A stretch of DNA of 36,734 bases from Bradyrhizobium sp. ORS 375 (GCF_000239775.1 NZ_CAFI01000135.1:1-36734); one strand, 5' to 3'. Shown: positions 8,224 through 17,558, counted from the first letter of the stretch. Numbers and translations are program-made. Notes: a model not told the origin generated them from the letters alone.

Positions 8224-10443
8224 TCAGTCGGCAGCACAATAAGCTCGCCAGAACTGGCGATAACCCTCCTCGACCTTGCGCGCGTAGGTCCGGACGTTGC
8301 CGGCGGCGGAATTCGCCACCCGCGTCGGCAGCTCCGCCCTGACTCGCGCCAGCTCGGCGGGATCAGCAGCATGCTTCAGCGCAATGGCGATGTAGCCGTC
8401 ATCGTCCTCGGCGACCCAGTCGTCGAGGCCGATCGCCTTGACGATCGCGCCGCCGGCGCGCGATGCAGCGCTGTTGCCGAGCTTGGCCACGACGGGCACA
8501 CCGGCCTGCAGCGACTCCCACGTGCTGACACCGCCATTCTGCGGGAATGGGTCGAGCGAGATGTCGATCCCGGCGAAGGCTGCAATATGCTCCTGCCGCG
8601 TCGACGAGCCGAGACATGTCAGCCGGCCCTCCTCGATGCCTTGCGCCGTGAACCGGGCAATCAGCCCATCGCGCAGGAATGCATCGTCGAGCGCGCCGTT
8701 CTTGATCACGATGCGCGCGGACGGGAGCGCGCGCAGCAGCGCCGTCCAGACGTCGAGGACCTGATCGGAGATCTTGTCGATGCGGTTGAAGACCCCGAAA
8801 GTGACATGGCCGTTGCGCAGCATCGGAAGCGGCGTCGGCGTGGCGTCGGGCAGCGGGTCCGTCGTGATCAGCGCCGGCAGGTCGTAGACCTGCTCGGCAA
8901 ACAGTGGCCGGACGGCATGGGGCACCGCGACCGGATCGGCGAAGAAATAGTCCATGGTCGGCAGGCCGGTGCCGGTGGCATTGCCCCAGGCGGTGACCTG
9001 GATCGGCGCCGGCTTGCGCGCGAACACCGTCAGGCGGTTGCCGGCCGAATGGCCGGACAGGTCGACGAGAATATCGACCTGATCGGCCTGGATGCGATCG
9101 GCCAGTTCATCGTCGGACAACTGCGTGGCATCGACCCAGACGTCGGCCGCCGCCTTGCATTGATCGGTGACCGAATCGACTTGCGGCGAGCACGAGTAGC
9201 AGACGACCTTGAATGCATCGTGGTCGTGATGGCGCAGCACAGGCAGGAAGGTCAGCGCGGCGGAATGGCTGCGGAAGTCGGACGACACGTAACCGAGCGT
9301 GATGCGGCGGTCGGGATCGCGATCGACCGCGCCGAGCTGGCGCCGCGGAATGCGCGCGCCGATCCGCTCCCACCATTCGCGCCTGACCGCCTGATGCACC
9401 GCGACGTCGGCGCCGGGATAGAAATCCAGCGCGAAGATCTTCTTGAGGATCGCGTCTTCGAAATCCGGCTTGATCTCGAGCGCGCGGTCAAAATGCTGGA
9501 TGGCCCCAGCCGTATCGCCCTGCTTCGCCAGGCAGGCCCCGAGCCAGATCAGCGCCACCTCCGATGCCGGGTTCTGCTCGAGCACCCGCTTGCAGGCGAG
9601 CATCGCGGGTGCGATCCGCTCGGTCAGCACGCAGACATGCGCCTTGCCGAGCAAAGCGGTCTCCAGGCCGGGATCGACGGCGAGCGCCGCATCGAAGTCG
9701 GCCTCGGCCGCCTCGAACCGTCCCATCTGCACGTACAGCCGGCCGCGCTGCGCGACGACCGCCGTCATGCCCGGCTTGATCGCGAGCGCCGCGTTGAAGG
9801 CCGCGAGCGCCTGCTCGAGGTGGCGCAGATTGACGCTGACGAGCCCCTTGCCGAAGGTGGCCTGCATGTGGCGCGGCGCCAGCGCCAAGGCGCGGTCGAA
9901 ACTCTGTTTGGCCTCTTCGTTGCGCTGAAGCAGCAGCTGCGTCATGCCCCGGTTGCAGTAGGCGTCAGCGAAATCCGGCTTCAGCGCAATGGCGCGGTCA
10001 TGCATCTCGATCGCCGGCGCGAACAGCTGCATGTTCATCAGCGTGTTGCCGAGGCTGGTCAGCGCCGTGGCGAAGTTCGGCTTCAGCGCGATGGCGCGCT
10101 CCTGGGCCGCGCGGGCCTCCTCGTAGCGCTTCATGCTGAACAGGACGAGGCCGAGATTGGCCTGCGCCTCGGCATTGCGCGGCTCGAGCGCGACGGCCCG
10201 GGTCAGCGCCTGCTCGGCGAGATCGAGCCGGCCGCTGTCCAGCGCCGAGGCGCCGAGCAGATGCAGCGCCTCGAAATGGTCCGGCACCAGCGCAAGAACC
10301 TGCCCGCACACCGCCTGGGCATCGGCATGCCGGCCGGCGCGATAGGCCTCGACGGCCTTCGGCAGCAGGCCGTCGGCCTGCTTGCGGTTCTTCTTCTGCA
10401 GGCGCGCGTTCTGGAACGCGCGCGATCCGATCGTGCTTTGCAA
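8224..10443 (-). CDS. TPR-SPINDLY-like O-glycosyltransferase, paralog 3 (first of tandem triplet)
   Basis: This is the promoter-proximal member of the GT41 triplet and the most diverged of the three, differing clearly in TPRs at about residues 100-180. The catalytic His is H393 (SSDFRSHSA); FNRIDKI and DPFPQNGGVSTWESL are intact. The frame is open to 10482, but TTG 10443 aligns with the TTG starts of the other two, has GGAG seven bases upstream, and again gives 739 residues. The 69-base gap from the ManC gene and common strand place it in the same transcription unit as the nucleotide-sugar genes. That suggests, without proving, that its donor may be one of the sugars made there. Bacterial GT41 proteins are often annotated as O-GlcNAc transferases, but the donor pocket here is SPINDLY-like. 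Confidence 0.9.
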   Translation of the reverse strand: MQSTIGSRAFQNARLQKKNRKQADGLLPKAVEAYRAGRHADAQAVCGQVLALVPDHFEALHLLGASALDSGRLDLAEQALTRAVALEPRNAEAQANLGLVLFSMKRYEEARAAQERAIALKPNFATALTSLGNTLMNMQLFAPAIEMHDRAIALKPDFADAYCNRGMTQLLLQRNEEAKQSFDRALALAPRHMQATFGKGLVSVNLRHLEQALAAFNAALAIKPGMTAVVAQRGRLYVQMGRFEAAEADFDAALAVDPGLETALLGKAHVCVLTERIAPAMLACKRVLEQNPASEVALIWLGACLAKQGDTAGAIQHFDRALEIKPDFEDAILKKIFALDFYPGADVAVHQAVRREWWERIGARIPRRQLGAVDRDPDRRITLGYVSSDFRSHSAALTFLPVLRHHDHDAFKVVCYSCSPQVDSVTDQCKAAADVWVDATQLSDDELADRIQADQVDILVDLSGHSAGNRLTVFARKPAPIQVTAWGNATGTGLPTMDYFFADPVAVPHAVRPLFAEQVYDLPALITTDPLPDATPTPLPMLRNGHVTFGVFNRIDKISDQVLDVWTALLRALPSARIVIKNGALDDAFLRDGLIARFTAQGIEEGRLTCLGSSTRQEHIAAFAGIDISLDPFPQNGGVSTWESLQAGVPVVAKLGNSAASRAGGAIVKAIGLDDWVAEDDDGYIAIALKHAADPAELARVRAELPTRVANSAAGNVRTYARKVEEGYRQFWRAYCAAD

Positions 10444-10512
10444 GGATGCGCTCCGGCGGAGGACTCCGGCGCTATCTAGCACGGCTCGCGTGATTCGCGG
10501 GGAGAGCCCGCC

Positions 10513-11925
10513 CTACTCGCGGCGGTAATCGTCCTCGATGCGGATGATGTCGTCCTCGCCGAGATAGGATCCGGTCTGGACCTCGATCAGCTCCAGCAGG
10601 ATCTTGCCCGGGTTCTCGAGCCGGTGCACCGCGCCCATCGGGATGTAGATCGATTCGTTCTCGTGCACGGTCTGGACAGTCTCGTTGATGGTGACCCGCG
10701 CCGCGCCGCGCACCACGATCCAGTGCTCGGAGCGGTGATAGTGCTTCTGTAGCGACAACCGCTGGCCTGGCTTGACGATGATGCGCTTGACCTGGTGGCG
10801 CTCGCCATTGTCGACCGACTGATAGCTGCCCCAGGGCCGGTGCACCTTGATGTGGGCCTCGGTGACCTCCGGCGCCACCGTCTTGAGCTTGGCGACCAGC
10901 CGCTTCAGCCCGTTGGCATCGCGCTGGCGGGACACCAGAACGGCATCCTGCGCGGCCACCACGACCAGATCGTCGACGCCTTCGAGCGCGACCAGCGCCT
11001 TGTCGGTGACGACGTTGCAGTTGCGGGAATCCTCGAACACGGCCGCGCCCCGCGCGGCATTGCCCTGCGCGTCCTTGTCCGACAATTCCCAGACGGCGTG
11101 CCAGGAGCCGACATCGGACCAGCCGCAGGAGACCGGAGCCACGGCGGCCCGCTCGGTCTTCTCCATGACGGCATAGTCGATCGAGATCGGCTTGGCTGCC
11201 GCGAAGGTGTCGGAGTCCAGGATGATGAAGCTGAGGTCGCGGCCGGCCTTGGTGACGGCATCGGTCACCGTCTGCACGGAAGCGGCGTCGTATTTGCGGT
11301 ACTCGTCCAGCAGCACGGACGCGCGGAACATGAAGTTACCGCTGTTCCAGAGATAGCCCTCGCGGATGTAGCGCTCGGCGGTGGGCTGATCCGGCTTCTC
11401 GACGAATTTGGCCACGGCCCGCACCTCGCCGGAGACCAGCGCGCCCGGGCTGATGTAGCCGTATTCGGTGGCCGCGCGCTCCGGATTGACGCCGAAAGTC
11501 ACGATACGGCCGGCCTCGGCCGCGGCAAGGCCGGCGCGGCAGGCGGCGAGGAAGGCTGTCGTGTCACGCACGACGTGGTCGGCGGCGAGCGCCAGCACCA
11601 CGGCATCGGAATCGCGCGATTGCGCGAAGGCGGCGCCGGCGGCGATCGCAGGTCCGGAATCGCGCCGCATCGGCTCGAGCAGCACGTCGGCCTCGATCCC
11701 GATCTCGGCCAATTGCTCCAGCACCATGAAGCGATAGGCGGCATTGGTGATGATGATCGGACGCGCGAACAGATCGGCGTCGGAGACGCGCAGCAGCGTG
11801 TCCTGGAAAGTCGAGCGGGCGCCGAACAGCGGCAGGAACTGCTTCGGCCGGACCTCGCGCGAGGCTGGCCACAGCCGGGTCCCGGCGCCGCCGCACATGA
11901 TGAGAGGAATGATGCGTCCGGTCAT
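10513..11925 (-). CDS. manC: Mannose-1-phosphate guanylyltransferase / mannose-6-phosphate isomerase (ManC/AlgA type)
   Basis: The 470-residue bifunctional enzyme would make GDP-mannose. The N-terminal nucleotidyltransferase carries GGAGTRLWP and the RPKQF segment within about residues 12-30. A C-terminal cupin of the type II phosphomannose isomerase family begins near residue 362 (HRPWGSY) and has the metal-binding pattern HYHRSEHW plus the later GAVHRLEN. Length and order match AlgA, XanB and ManC. The start at ATG 11925 follows the upstream epimerase stop by 12 bases, with AGG about ten bases before it. Its position between an epimerase and three glycosyltransferases indicates supply of GDP-mannose, or of a product derived from it, for glycan assembly. 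Confidence 0.95.
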   Translation of the reverse strand: MTGRIIPLIMCGGAGTRLWPASREVRPKQFLPLFGARSTFQDTLLRVSDADLFARPIIITNAAYRFMVLEQLAEIGIEADVLLEPMRRDSGPAIAAGAAFAQSRDSDAVVLALAADHVVRDTTAFLAACRAGLAAAEAGRIVTFGVNPERAATEYGYISPGALVSGEVRAVAKFVEKPDQPTAERYIREGYLWNSGNFMFRASVLLDEYRKYDAASVQTVTDAVTKAGRDLSFIILDSDTFAAAKPISIDYAVMEKTERAAVAPVSCGWSDVGSWHAVWELSDKDAQGNAARGAAVFEDSRNCNVVTDKALVALEGVDDLVVVAAQDAVLVSRQRDANGLKRLVAKLKTVAPEVTEAHIKVHRPWGSYQSVDNGERHQVKRIIVKPGQRLSLQKHYHRSEHWIVVRGAARVTINETVQTVHENESIYIPMGAVHRLENPGKILLELIEVQTGSYLGEDDIIRIEDDYRRE

Positions 11926-11937
11926 GAAATCAACCTG

Positions 11938-12954
11938 TCAAATCCCGTGATACTCGCGGTACCATCTCGCAAAACGTTGAATGCCGTCGGCGATCGAGGT
12001 GGCCGGCCGGAAGCCGATATCGCGCTCGAGATCGCTGACGTCAGCATAGGTCGCCTCGACGTCTCCGGGCTGCATCGGCAGCATCTCCTTGATGGCCGGC
12101 CGCCCGAACTCCTTCTCCAGCAGCGTTATCACGTCGGTCAGCTGCTCGGGATGATTGTTGCCGATATTGTAAATCCGCCATGGGGCCCGGCTGCTGGAAG
12201 GATCCGGCTTGTTTCCGTTCCAATCAGGGTTTCCCTGTGGCGGACGGCCGATCAACCGCACGATCGCCTGCACGATGTCGTCGACATAGGTAAAATCACG
12301 CCGCATCTGGCCATGATTGAACAGCCGGACCGGCTGTCCGGCGAGAATGGCCTTGGCAAAGATGAACATCGCCATGTCGGGCCGGCCCCAGGGACCGTAG
12401 ACGGTAAAGAAGCGCAGGCCGGTGGCCGGCAACCGGTACAGATGGCTGTAGGAATGGGCCATCAGCTCGTTGGCCTTCTTGCTCGCGGCATAGAGGCTGA
12501 TCGGATGGTCGACGTTGTCCTTGACCGAGAACGGCAGCTTGGTATTGGCGCCATAGACCGACGACGAAGAGGCGAACAGCAGATGCTCGCAGCCATTGTG
12601 CCGGCAGCCCTCGAGCACGTTGATGAAGCCCTCGAGATTGGCGTCGACATAGGCGTGCGGATTCTCCAGCGAGTAGCGCACGCCCGCTTGTGCGGCGAGA
12701 TGCACCACGGCGGGAAAGCGGTGCGCGCCGAACAGCGCCTTGATGCCGGCGCGGTCGACGAGATCGAGCTTGTGGAACGTGAAGCCTGGCTGCGCGGCCA
12801 GCAGCGCGAGCCGCGCCTCCTTCAGCTTCGGATCATAGTAGGAATTGATGTTGTCGATGCCGACGACCTGACGACCCTCGGCGAGGAGCTGCTGCGTCAG
12901 GTGGAAGCCGATGAAGCCGGCTGCGCCGGTGACGAGGATGGGATGGTTTGCCAT
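11938..12954 (-). CDS. UDP-glucuronate 4-epimerase-like extended SDR (LpsL-like)
   Basis: The 338-residue extended short-chain dehydrogenase/reductase has TGAAGFIG at residues 9-16, an SSSSVYG segment near 130-135, and the catalytic pair Y155/K159 in YAASK. The AGVRYSLENPHAYVDAN segment is characteristic of the UDP-glucuronate 4-epimerase (LpsL/Cap1J/GAE) group, which converts UDP-GlcA to UDP-GalA. Because a nucleotide-sugar dehydrogenase of the N-acetyl-hexosaminuronate type lies 10 bases upstream, a UDP-HexNAcA substrate is an alternative. ATG 12954 has GGAG seven bases upstream. The gene is tightly packed in the 14248-3604 run. Confidence 0.9.
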   Translation of the reverse strand: MANHPILVTGAAGFIGFHLTQQLLAEGRQVVGIDNINSYYDPKLKEARLALLAAQPGFTFHKLDLVDRAGIKALFGAHRFPAVVHLAAQAGVRYSLENPHAYVDANLEGFINVLEGCRHNGCEHLLFASSSSVYGANTKLPFSVKDNVDHPISLYAASKKANELMAHSYSHLYRLPATGLRFFTVYGPWGRPDMAMFIFAKAILAGQPVRLFNHGQMRRDFTYVDDIVQAIVRLIGRPPQGNPDWNGNKPDPSSSRAPWRIYNIGNNHPEQLTDVITLLEKEFGRPAIKEMLPMQPGDVEATYADVSDLERDIGFRPATSIADGIQRFARWYREYHGI

Positions 12955-12964
12955 GGTCGCTCCG

Positions 12965-14248
12965 TCAGGGCCGCCACAGCTCGATGGCGCCGGGTTTGCT
13001 CGCGCGGTCGAGCTTCATCTTGACGTCGAGCACGAGGCCGCTCCCCTCGCGCAGCAGGCCCTGCACGAGCGGCCAGCCGCCGGCGAGGAACTGATCGTGC
13101 GAAACGGCCAGCACGACAGCGTCGGCTGGACGCAACGCCTCGACCGCGGTCAGGCCGATGCCGTACTCCTCGTGCACCGCCGCGCCATCCGCCAGGGGAT
13201 CGACGACCTGCACCTCGATGCCGAACGACTGCAATTCGCTGATGATGTCGATCACCCGGGAATTGCGGATGTCCGGCACGTTCTCCTTGAAGGTCATGCC
13301 GAGGATCGTGACCACGCCGCTGCGGCCCTTGCGCTTCAATAGCCCGCGAATGCATTCGCGCGCGATGCGCCGGCCCATCTCGTCGTTGATGCGACGCCCT
13401 GCGAGGATCACCTCGGGATGATAGCCGGCCTTCTCGGCGCGATAGGTCAGGTAATAGGGATCGACGCCGATGCAGTGGCCGCCGACGAGGCCGGGCGTGA
13501 ACGGCAGAAAGTTCCACTTGGTCGCGGCGGCCGCGAGCACGTCGCCCGTGTCGATCTCCAGCGCCTGGAAAATCAGCGACAGCTCGTTCATGAAGGCGAT
13601 GTTCAGGTCGCGCTGGGTGTTCTCGATCACCTTGGCCGCCTCGGCGACCTTGATCGACGGCGCGCGATGAATTCCGGCCTCGACCACCGATCCGTAGACG
13701 TCCGCGACGATCTGCAGCGTCTGCGGATTCTGTGCCGACACGACCTTGGTGATCGTCTCGAACCGATGCGTCTTGTCGCCAGGATTGATGCGCTCGGGCG
13801 AATAGCCGACGTTGAATTCGTGGCCCGCCTCCAACCCCGAGCCGCTTTCCAGCAGCGGAACGCAGTCCTCCTCGACGGCGCCCGGATAGACCGTGGACTC
13901 ATAGACCACGATATCGCCGCGCTTCAGCACCGCCCCGACGGTCCGCGTGGCCGCGAGCATCGCGCTCAGATCGGGGCGACGGGCGCTGTCGATCGGGGTG
14001 GGAACGGTGACGATGAAGAAATCGGCATCGGCCATCTCGGCGGGGTCGCTGGTGAAGCGCAGACCGGATCGTTTGAGATCGGCCGCTTCCACCTCCCAGG
14101 TGCGGTCCTTGCCGTCCCTCAGCTCGGCGACTCGACCAGCGTCGATGTCGAATCCGATCACCGGGCAGCCGGCGCGCGCGAACGCAGCGGCGACCGGCAG
14201 GCCGACGTAACCAAGGCCTATCACCGCGATCTTCCGGCCATGAGACAT
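12965..14248 (-). CDS. UDP-N-acetylhexosamine 6-dehydrogenase (WbpO/TviB type)
   Basis: The 427-residue UDP-glucose/GDP-mannose dehydrogenase family protein oxidises C6 of a nucleotide sugar to the carboxylate using NAD. The Rossmann motif GLGYVG is at 11-16, YSPERINPGD near 149-158, and the catalytic cysteine is C259 in GGHCIGVDP. The VIENTQRDLNIA and YHPEVILAGRRIND segments are shared with WbpO and TviB, so UDP-GalNAc or UDP-GlcNAc is the likely substrate rather than UDP-glucose. The open frame runs to 14422, but those extra 58 residues are unlike the family; ATG 14248 places the Rossmann strand at the N-terminus. This is the first gene of the six-gene minus-strand run. It could also feed the WbpB/WbpE-like pair at 328-2536. 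Confidence 0.92.
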   Translation of the reverse strand: MSHGRKIAVIGLGYVGLPVAAAFARAGCPVIGFDIDAGRVAELRDGKDRTWEVEAADLKRSGLRFTSDPAEMADADFFIVTVPTPIDSARRPDLSAMLAATRTVGAVLKRGDIVVYESTVYPGAVEEDCVPLLESGSGLEAGHEFNVGYSPERINPGDKTHRFETITKVVSAQNPQTLQIVADVYGSVVEAGIHRAPSIKVAEAAKVIENTQRDLNIAFMNELSLIFQALEIDTGDVLAAAATKWNFLPFTPGLVGGHCIGVDPYYLTYRAEKAGYHPEVILAGRRINDEMGRRIARECIRGLLKRKGRSGVVTILGMTFKENVPDIRNSRVIDIISELQSFGIEVQVVDPLADGAAVHEEYGIGLTAVEALRPADAVVLAVSHDQFLAGGWPLVQGLLREGSGLVLDVKMKLDRASKPGAIELWRP

Positions 14249-14445
14249 AAATTGATATTCCGGTCGTTTCGGAGGCCATTGACGCCATCCCTGCGACTGT
14301 TTAGCCACCGGGGCGTCAGGACCGCAAGGGGTCGGCCGCCGCCACGGCGCGGACCCCGTCTGAGGTCCGGTCCGCCAGGACGGGGAGTTGCGCGTCTTCG
14401 CACTCGGCTTGGGCCCCTTCAACCAAGAGCGAAGCCGACCCTCGC

Positions 14446-15408
14446 ATGCGTGCGTTTTTGATTCTCCTCCTTCGGATCGTGGTGTCGCTCGCCCTGCTGT
14501 ATCTGGCGCTGCGCGGAATCAATTTCGCGGCGATCCGCGAACGGCTGAGCCAGATCAGCATCGGCTGGATCGTGCTGGCCGTCGGCATCACGCTGGTTCA
14601 GATCTTCATTGGCGCGCTCCGCTGGCGCGAGATATCGGCACTGTGCGGTGCGCCGCTGACCGACCTCACGGCGTTCCGCTACAACATGATCGGCGCGTTC
14701 TTCAACCAGACCCTGCCCTCCTCGATCGGCGGCGACGCGGTCCGGCTGTGGCTGATCGGCCGCACCGGCGCCGGCTGGCGCGCCGCGAGCTACTCGATCC
14801 TGACCGACCGCGCCGTCGGCTTCATTGCGCTGGCGCTGATCATCGTGGCGAGCCTACCGTGGAGCTATGGCATGATCGCCGACGAGCATGGCCGCCTCGC
14901 ATTGGTGCTGGTCGATGTCGCAGCCTTGGCCGCCGGCGTCGGCTTTCTCGTGATGGGCTACCTGCCGGCGAAATGGATGAAGGCGTGGTGGCCAACGCGT
15001 CACGTCTACGCGTGCTCGGTGATCGCCAACAAGGTGATCTTCGGCCCGACCACGGCCGCCAAGATCGCCGTGCTGTCGCTCTCGATTCATGTGCTCGCCG
15101 TGGTCATCGCCTGGTGCGCCGTGCGCTCGATCGCAGCCCCCGCCGCATTCGAGCAGTTGTTCCTGCTGACACCGCCGATCATGCTGATCACGATGCTGCC
15201 GATCTCGATCGCCGGCTGGGGAGTGCGCGAGGCGACGATGATGGTGGCATTCGGTTACGCCGGGCTGGCGCCGGCTGACGGCACGGTGGTGTCGATCCTG
15301 TTCGGCGCCGTCTACTTCATCGTCGGCGGCATGGGCGGCCTCGTCTGGATTCTCAGTGCCGAGAAGGGCCAGGGCAAGATGGCGGTTCCCGCCACGGTCG
15401 AGGACTGA
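14446..15408 (+). CDS. Lysylphosphatidylglycerol synthase TM-domain / flippase-like membrane protein
   Basis: The 320-residue polytopic membrane protein has about eight hydrophobic segments, starting with residues 3-22. It carries the family patches NQTLPSSIGGDAVR (near 87-100) and, late, SIAGWGVREA. This matches the UPF0104/LPG_synthase_TM (AglD/MprF N-domain-like) family, members of which are linked to lipid or lipid-linked sugar translocation. No aminoacyl-transferase domain is attached, so lysyl-lipid synthesis is unlikely. It is divergent from the nucleotide-sugar dehydrogenase across a 197-base gap and convergent with asnB, with 6 bases between stops. A role in membrane handling of a glycan intermediate is inferred from context only. 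Confidence 0.85.
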   Translation: MRAFLILLLRIVVSLALLYLALRGINFAAIRERLSQISIGWIVLAVGITLVQIFIGALRWREISALCGAPLTDLTAFRYNMIGAFFNQTLPSSIGGDAVRLWLIGRTGAGWRAASYSILTDRAVGFIALALIIVASLPWSYGMIADEHGRLALVLVDVAALAAGVGFLVMGYLPAKWMKAWWPTRHVYACSVIANKVIFGPTTAAKIAVLSLSIHVLAVVIAWCAVRSIAAPAAFEQLFLLTPPIMLITMLPISIAGWGVREATMMVAFGYAGLAPADGTVVSILFGAVYFIVGGMGGLVWILSAEKGQGKMAVPATVED

Positions 15409-15414
15409 GCAGCT

Positions 15415-17382
15415 TTACGCCCGCGCCCATTCGTCGTGCCAGGCCTCGGCCATCAGCACGTTCCACAGCCAATAGGAATGATTGTGCCGGCGGCTGAGAT
15501 GCTCGTCGAACATGCGCGTCACCCGCGCCGGATCGAACAGGCCCTGCCGCTTCAGACGCGCCGGTGACAGCAGGTCCGCAGCCCATGATTTCAGCGGCCC
15601 GCGCAGCCACGCATCCAGGGGAATGCTGAAGCCGGTCTTTGGCCGGTCGATCATCTCGGCTGGCACATGGCGATACAGCACCTGCCGCACCAGCCATTTG
15701 CCGCGTCCATCGCGCACCTTCATACCAGGCGGAACCCGCGCTGCGAACTCGACGACGTCCTTGTCGAGGAAAGGCACGCGCGTCTCCAGCGCCACCGCCA
15801 TCGCCGCTCGATCGACCTTCTGCAGGATGTCGTCGCTGAGATAGCTCAGCGAGTCGGCCAGCGTCATCCGGTCAAGCGGATCGAGCCTACACGTCAGCTG
15901 TCGCATCTCGTTTGCGGCCCAGCCCGACTGCTCCTCGCCGTCGACGACCGTTCCGGCCGGATCCTGATCGATCGAGCACAGCGCACGGTACAGACCATCA
16001 AAGCCATCTGCAGCGATGATGCGGCCGAGCTTGGCCACCTGATCGCCGGCATGCCGGACCTTGAGGCGCGCCGGCAGCACGGGCTGCAGCGCGTTGAGAA
16101 TCGTGTCGGCCGGCTGCGGCGCGATTGCGCCGAGAACAGCGCCGATGGTCCGGCGCAGCGGCATCGGCAGGCGGCCGAGGCGGGCCTGCAGCGCCCCGCC
16201 CCAGACATGCCTGTTGTAGCCCCCGAACAGCTCGTCGCCGGCGTCGCCCGACAGCGCAACGGTGACGTGCCGGCGCGCCAGCTGCGCCACCAGATGCGTC
16301 GGGATTTGCGAAGAATCGGCGAACGGCTCGTCATAGATCCGCGGCAGCTTCGGTACGACATCCAGCGCGGTCTGCGCATCGACATAGAGCTCGGTATGGT
16401 CGGTGCCGAGATGCTGCGCAACCCGGCGCGCATCCTCGGCCTCGTTGTAGCCGCCTTCGCTGAAGCCGATGCTGAAGGTCCGCACCGGCTGGCTCGCCTG
16501 CGCCTGCATGAGCGCCACGATGGTCGAGGAATCGACGCCGCCGGATAGGAATGCGCCGAGCGGCACGTCCGACAGGCACTGCCGCTTGACGGCCACGGAC
16601 AGCAGTCGCTCGAGGCTCGCGATGGCCTCCTGCTCGCTGCCGATCCGTTCGTGCTGGCCGGCGACGACGCGGTCGCGCAGCGACCAGTACGGTCGGGGCG
16701 CGGGCCAGCTTCCTGGCGCGACGTCGGTGGAGAAGCTCACGAACGAGGCCGCGGGCAGCTTGCGCACCCCCGTCCAGATCGTGGCCGGCGCGGGCACGTA
16801 GGAATAGCGCATGAACGCCGTGAGCGCCGCGCGGTCGAGCGACGGCGCCCAATCAGGATGGGCTGCCAGCGCCTTCAGCTCGGAGCCGAACACCAGATCG
16901 CCGCCGCTCCAGCCGTAGAACAGCGGCTTCTCGCCGAAGCGGTCGCGGGCCAGCGTCAGTTGCCGCGTCTCGGCATCCCACAGAGCAAAGGCGAACATGC
17001 CGATCAGGCGCTGCAGCGCCGGCTCGACACCCCATTGCCGGATAGCGGCCAGCAGCGTCTCGGTGTCGGAATGGCCGCGCCAGTTCGGCGCGGCGCCGCA
17101 AGATTCCAACTCGACCCGAATATCGAGATGGTTGTAGATCTCGCCATTGAACGTGATCGTGTAGCGCCCGCAAGCGCTGTGCATCGGCTGCGCGCCCGCC
17201 TCGGAAAGATCGAGAATCGCAAGACGGCGCTGCCCGAGGGCGGTGCCATGCCGCGCATCTGTCCATGTGCCCGACGCATCCGGGCCCCGATGAACGAGAG
17301 CCGTCGTCATCCGCGCGACCGTGCCGGTCAGCCGGCCCTCATCGGCGCCGCCGGGACTGAAAAGACCGGCAATGCCGCACAT
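15415..17382 (-). CDS. asnB: Asparagine synthase (glutamine-hydrolysing), AsnB type
   Basis: From ATG 17382 the protein is 655 residues and begins MCGIAG, giving the processed Cys2 nucleophile of class II glutamine amidotransferases. The glutaminase domain spans about 1-210, with FNGEIYNH at 78-85. The synthetase domain has the PP-loop SGGVDSS at 280-286, which adenylates the acceptor carboxylate. The frame is open to 17487, but only the 17382 start exposes Cys2. Such AsnB proteins are frequent in polysaccharide loci, where some may amidate uronic acids; here an amidated hexuronate would fit the nearby dehydrogenases. Ordinary asparagine synthesis remains equally possible. It is convergent with the flippase-like gene. 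Confidence 0.93.
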   Translation of the reverse strand: MCGIAGLFSPGGADEGRLTGTVARMTTALVHRGPDASGTWTDARHGTALGQRRLAILDLSEAGAQPMHSACGRYTITFNGEIYNHLDIRVELESCGAAPNWRGHSDTETLLAAIRQWGVEPALQRLIGMFAFALWDAETRQLTLARDRFGEKPLFYGWSGGDLVFGSELKALAAHPDWAPSLDRAALTAFMRYSYVPAPATIWTGVRKLPAASFVSFSTDVAPGSWPAPRPYWSLRDRVVAGQHERIGSEQEAIASLERLLSVAVKRQCLSDVPLGAFLSGGVDSSTIVALMQAQASQPVRTFSIGFSEGGYNEAEDARRVAQHLGTDHTELYVDAQTALDVVPKLPRIYDEPFADSSQIPTHLVAQLARRHVTVALSGDAGDELFGGYNRHVWGGALQARLGRLPMPLRRTIGAVLGAIAPQPADTILNALQPVLPARLKVRHAGDQVAKLGRIIAADGFDGLYRALCSIDQDPAGTVVDGEEQSGWAANEMRQLTCRLDPLDRMTLADSLSYLSDDILQKVDRAAMAVALETRVPFLDKDVVEFAARVPPGMKVRDGRGKWLVRQVLYRHVPAEMIDRPKTGFSIPLDAWLRGPLKSWAADLLSPARLKRQGLFDPARVTRMFDEHLSRRHNHSYWLWNVLMAEAWHDEWARA

Positions 17383-17558
17383 GATTGGATCGTTCCCGGA
17401 TTCCTGAAGCGTGCAAAGCTGACGAAGCCCAGCTCTGTCGCACCGATCAACCGATGGCCATCGGCTTCCGCGGCAGAGGTTTTGCACGACCGTTGCGAAA
17501 ATACAATATCGACGAAGAGAGCCAACTATCGCGCCCCGAAAAAATACATTATTGGGAG
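17383..17558. promoter_or_regulatory. Divergent upstream region between asnB and the acyltransferase unit
   Basis: This stretch separates the minus-strand asnB start from the plus-strand small ORF and acyltransferase. From about 17490 to 17555 it is clearly more AT-rich than the flanks (runs such as GAAAATACAATAT and GAAAAAATACATTATT), as expected of a promoter region. I could not define paired -35/-10 elements with proper spacing on either strand. No other gene is supported. Confidence 0.35.

Noticed and set aside
3595-10479. A 2294-codon stop-free plus-strand frame antisense to all three SPINDLY-like genes.
   Set aside because: It is the mirror of three related GC-rich genes lying in the same frame (spacers of 84 and 96 bases, both multiples of three). 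The translation is Arg/Asp/Gly-rich low-complexity text with no domain, while the minus strand has complete GT41 proteins.
10795-13023. A 742-codon plus-strand open frame opposite manC and the epimerase.
   Set aside because: Shadow of well-supported minus-strand genes; no family motifs.
14350-14369. CGGACC/GGTCCG inverted repeat in the divergent region before the flippase-like gene.
   Set aside because: Only six base pairs in GC-rich DNA with no T-run; expected by chance.
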